Assembly: GCA_945860645.1 (NCBI GenBank)
Contig: CAMATG010000006.1
Location: forward strand, 1 to 38,647
Direction: 5' to 3'
Length of the DNA stretch: 38,647 bases
Source of the DNA: Candidatus Sulfopaludibacter sp. SbA3
GTDB lineage: Bacteria; Acidobacteriota; Terriglobia; Bryobacterales; Bryobacteraceae
The notes beneath the pieces were generated by a model. The model was not told the DNA's origin and made no database searches. It saw only the letters and a list, made by a program, of their open reading frames with translations. The position numbers were made by a program, and so were the translations under genes. This document shows positions 36,192 through 38,647 of this stretch, in pieces; within the stretch, counting starts at the first letter, position 1; every line of letters begins with the position of its first letter.

Positions 36192-37511
36192 ATGTTTGGA
36201 CGTGGGAATTGGGCCATCGTCGGTCTCGTCAAAGAGTCGCTCGAAGCCTTCCAACTCAACCTCGCCGACCCTCTCCGCATGGCGGTCGCCTCTCAACTCG
36301 CCGCCGGCGCCGTCGCCCGCCTCTACGGCAGCGACGCCACGGGCATCAACCCCTACAGCGGCCCTCGCCTCGACCAGGAACAGGAACTCAACCTCGACCA
36401 GCAGACCGAACTGGCCCAACACGCCATCGCCGAACAGGAAGACGGCGCCGCCGCCACAATCCCCGCTGAAATCCTCGAAGGCCCCGGCTACGGCCGCGGC
36501 GTCGAAGCCTTCCAAATCCACGGCGAACTCCCCTGGTTCGGCCTGTGGGCCGTCTCCAACGAGTGGAAGAATCAGAGCGATCTGCCCTCCATCAAGGAAG
36601 GCCGCTCCTACGTCATGCTGGAGCGCCCCTACAAATTTCTCCAGCCCACCGACAAACGCACCGTCGACGACAAAACCCAGGACGCCACCGCCGTCTCCCG
36701 CACCCAGGTCCCCGTCCTCCTCGACTTCAACCTCGGCCGCGTCTACATCGAAAGCACCAACCAAAAGCAGATCCACGCCATCATCGTCGCCCTCAGCCGC
36801 CTCGGCGCCGAAATCGTCCCCGTCGCCTGGAACTACCCGGTCAACAATTGGACCGAGGTCATCCTCAATCAGCTCTACGAAAACACCCAGTTCCGCGACG
36901 AATTCGCCAAGCGCGCCGAAGAAGCCAAGCGCTTCAAGGAAAGCGAAATCGAAAAACTCGAAGACCGCGAAATGGAGATGATCGTCTCCAAGTTCTTCTC
37001 CATGACCGAACTGCGCATCGGCATTTGGGTCGGCATCTCCGGCCCCACCCGCATTCGCCTCCACGAAGCCACTCCGCCCGTCGCCGTTCGCAACCCCGCC
37101 ATGGCCACCACTCTCCTCGACCTCACCTCCAACGCCGGCATCGTCACCGGCTCCCTCACCCTCCAGGAATCCATCACCGTCACCACCAAGAGCGGCGGCG
37201 AACGCAACATCCGTCGCGACATGGCCCGTTTCGATCTCAACGAGCGCATTAACCTCACCGAAATCGGCGCCGCCATGCTCCGCGGTTTCGACATGCCTTC
37301 GCACAAGAAGGACGTCTTCCGCGAAATCCGCGAAACCCGCCAGGTCCCCGCCATTCCCCAGTTCTGGGGCGGCTGGCTCCAGCAGCTAAGCAACGCCGTC
37401 CGGACCATCGAAGAAGCATTCCGGGAAGTCCTCGAACTCGCCGGCGATCAGCCCGGCGGCATCGTGCCCATGCAGATCTCCGGCGGCGGGGAAGAAGTCC
37501 CCAAACCATAG
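36192..37511 (+). CDS. Conserved-looking protein of unknown function
   Basis: 439 aa ORF with C-ending codon bias matching neighbouring real genes; no family recognised. Confidence 0.75.
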   Translation: MFGRGNWAIVGLVKESLEAFQLNLADPLRMAVASQLAAGAVARLYGSDATGINPYSGPRLDQEQELNLDQQTELAQHAIAEQEDGAAATIPAEILEGPGYGRGVEAFQIHGELPWFGLWAVSNEWKNQSDLPSIKEGRSYVMLERPYKFLQPTDKRTVDDKTQDATAVSRTQVPVLLDFNLGRVYIESTNQKQIHAIIVALSRLGAEIVPVAWNYPVNNWTEVILNQLYENTQFRDEFAKRAEEAKRFKESEIEKLEDREMEMIVSKFFSMTELRIGIWVGISGPTRIRLHEATPPVAVRNPAMATTLLDLTSNAGIVTGSLTLQESITVTTKSGGERNIRRDMARFDLNERINLTEIGAAMLRGFDMPSHKKDVFREIRETRQVPAIPQFWGGWLQQLSNAVRTIEEAFREVLELAGDQPGGIVPMQISGGGEEVPKP

Positions 37512-37515
37512 CGCC

Positions 37516-38647
37516 ATGACGATCCGGGGCACAGCCGCGAAACGAGGGCCACGCATCCTCCGCCCGCTTGTGCCCATCGTCGCCCTCTCCGCCGCACTCT
37601 ACATCGCCGCTCAACCCCAGGCCAACAACTACGCCCCGCCCCAGACCTGCGCCGCCTGCCACCGCGCCATCGCGGAGACCTACCGCCAAACCGGAATGGG
37701 CCGCTCGTTCTCCACTCCAACCCCCGCCAACACCGGCACCGCCACCTACTACCACGCCCCCTCGGAAAGCCATTTCACCATGCTCCGCCGAGGCGCAAAA
37801 CTCTTCCAGCGCCGCCACCAGCTCGGCCCCGATGGCCGCGAAACCAACGTCATGGAAAAGCAGGTCGATTTCGTCCTCGGCTCCGGCAATCACGCCCGCA
37901 CGTTCCTCCATCGCACCCCCCGCAATACCCTCATCGAACTCCCGCTCGGCTGGTATGCCGAGAAGGTGGGCCACTGGGCCATGAACCCCGGCTACGACCG
38001 CCCCGATCACGAAGGCTTCCGCCGAAAAGTCGCCTACGATTGCATGTACTGCCACAACGGCTACCCGAAAATCCCCGACGGCCACGCACAACCCTTCGCC
38101 GAACCCGTCTACACGGACCCACTCCCCACCGGCATCGATTGCCAACGCTGCCACGGCCCAGGCCGCCAGCACGCCGAAATCGCCGCCTCCGGCAAGGCAA
38201 CGCCCGAAGCCATTCGCGCCGCCATCGTCAACCCCGCCCGCCTCACCCCGGAGCGCCGCGAAGAGGTCTGCATCCAGTGCCACCTCGAAACCACCAGCTT
38301 CCCCCTCCCCAACTCCCTCCAGCGTTACGACCGCGGCCCCTTCGACTATCAACCCGGCCAGCCCCTCAGCAACCAATGGCTCTTCTTCGATCACGCCCCC
38401 GCCGCCGGCCGCGATGACAAGTTCGAAATCGTCAACGCCGTCTACCGCATCCGTCGTTCGAAATGCTTCCTCGAAAGTAAGGGCGCCATGGAATGCGGCA
38501 CCTGCCACAATCCCCACGACGTCCCTCGAGGCGCGAAGGCCGTGGCCCACTATGACGCCGCCTGCCGCAAGTGCCACGGCGAACCATTCGCCAAAACCGT
38601 CGCCGCCGGGAAACACACGAAGGCCGCCGGCTGCGCGGATTGCCACA
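37516..38647 (+). CDS. Multiheme cytochrome c (c554/c'-like), truncated by window end
   Basis: Open to window end; CAACHRAIAETYRQTGMG, CMYCH, CQRCH, CIQCH, CGTCH, CRKCH, CADCH. Not in the ORF track because no stop lies in the window. Confidence 0.9.
   Translation, partial: MTIRGTAAKRGPRILRPLVPIVALSAALYIAAQPQANNYAPPQTCAACHRAIAETYRQTGMGRSFSTPTPANTGTATYYHAPSESHFTMLRRGAKLFQRRHQLGPDGRETNVMEKQVDFVLGSGNHARTFLHRTPRNTLIELPLGWYAEKVGHWAMNPGYDRPDHEGFRRKVAYDCMYCHNGYPKIPDGHAQPFAEPVYTDPLPTGIDCQRCHGPGRQHAEIAASGKATPEAIRAAIVNPARLTPERREEVCIQCHLETTSFPLPNSLQRYDRGPFDYQPGQPLSNQWLFFDHAPAAGRDDKFEIVNAVYRIRRSKCFLESKGAMECGTCHNPHDVPRGAKAVAHYDAACRKCHGEPFAKTVAAGKHTKAAGCADCH

Noticed and set aside
36093-38646. Long minus-strand ORFs (36093-37304, 37255-38646)
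   Set aside because: Antisense to the 36192 gene and the terminal cytochrome; CxxCH motifs are only on the plus strand.

Overview
GC-rich bacterial chromosome window. The family mix suggests Acidobacteriota, Solibacter/Bryobacter-like: Oar-type TonB receptor, Ser/Thr kinase with PD40 propeller, DUF1549/DUF1553 + DUF1501 pairs, sulfatase. The taxon is inferred, not proven. Contents in order: multiheme cytochrome c with TPRs; LamG protein; PknB-type kinase; TonB-dependent receptor ending in a perfect bidirectional terminator; two tandem membrane-anchored paralogs that look like MPN/JAB folds without the catalytic HxHP; an imuA-imuB-dnaE2 mutagenesis cassette preceded by a GAAC-N7-GAAC direct repeat (LexA-like); small secreted protein; sulfatase; FCD-type GntR regulator followed by an ATTGTATACAAT palindrome; two PSCyt1/DUF1549/DUF1553 + DUF1501 modules facing each other around a 16-residue-repeat beta protein and a TIM-barrel isomerase; a long coupled operon (creatininase-like, cupin, APH-like kinase, histidine phosphatase, enoyl-CoA hydratase, ACAD11-like dehydrogenase, cytochrome c, PQQ dehydrogenase); DUF2442 and PIN toxin/antitoxin genes; an unrecognised 439-aa protein; and a second multiheme cytochrome cut by the window end. 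Main leads: (1) the APH kinase + ACAD11-like operon, a split form of the eukaryotic ACAD10/11 fusion, possibly for 4-hydroxyacyl-CoA catabolism with PQQ/cytochrome oxidation; (2) tandem dead-JAMM-like membrane proteins divergent from the imu cassette; (3) a LexA-type direct repeat with an N-truncated ImuB; (4) an orientation-independent GC-skew reversal near 15.6-18.9 kb; (5) a hairpin cluster at 79-184. No CRISPR, tRNA, rRNA or transposase gene was recognised.
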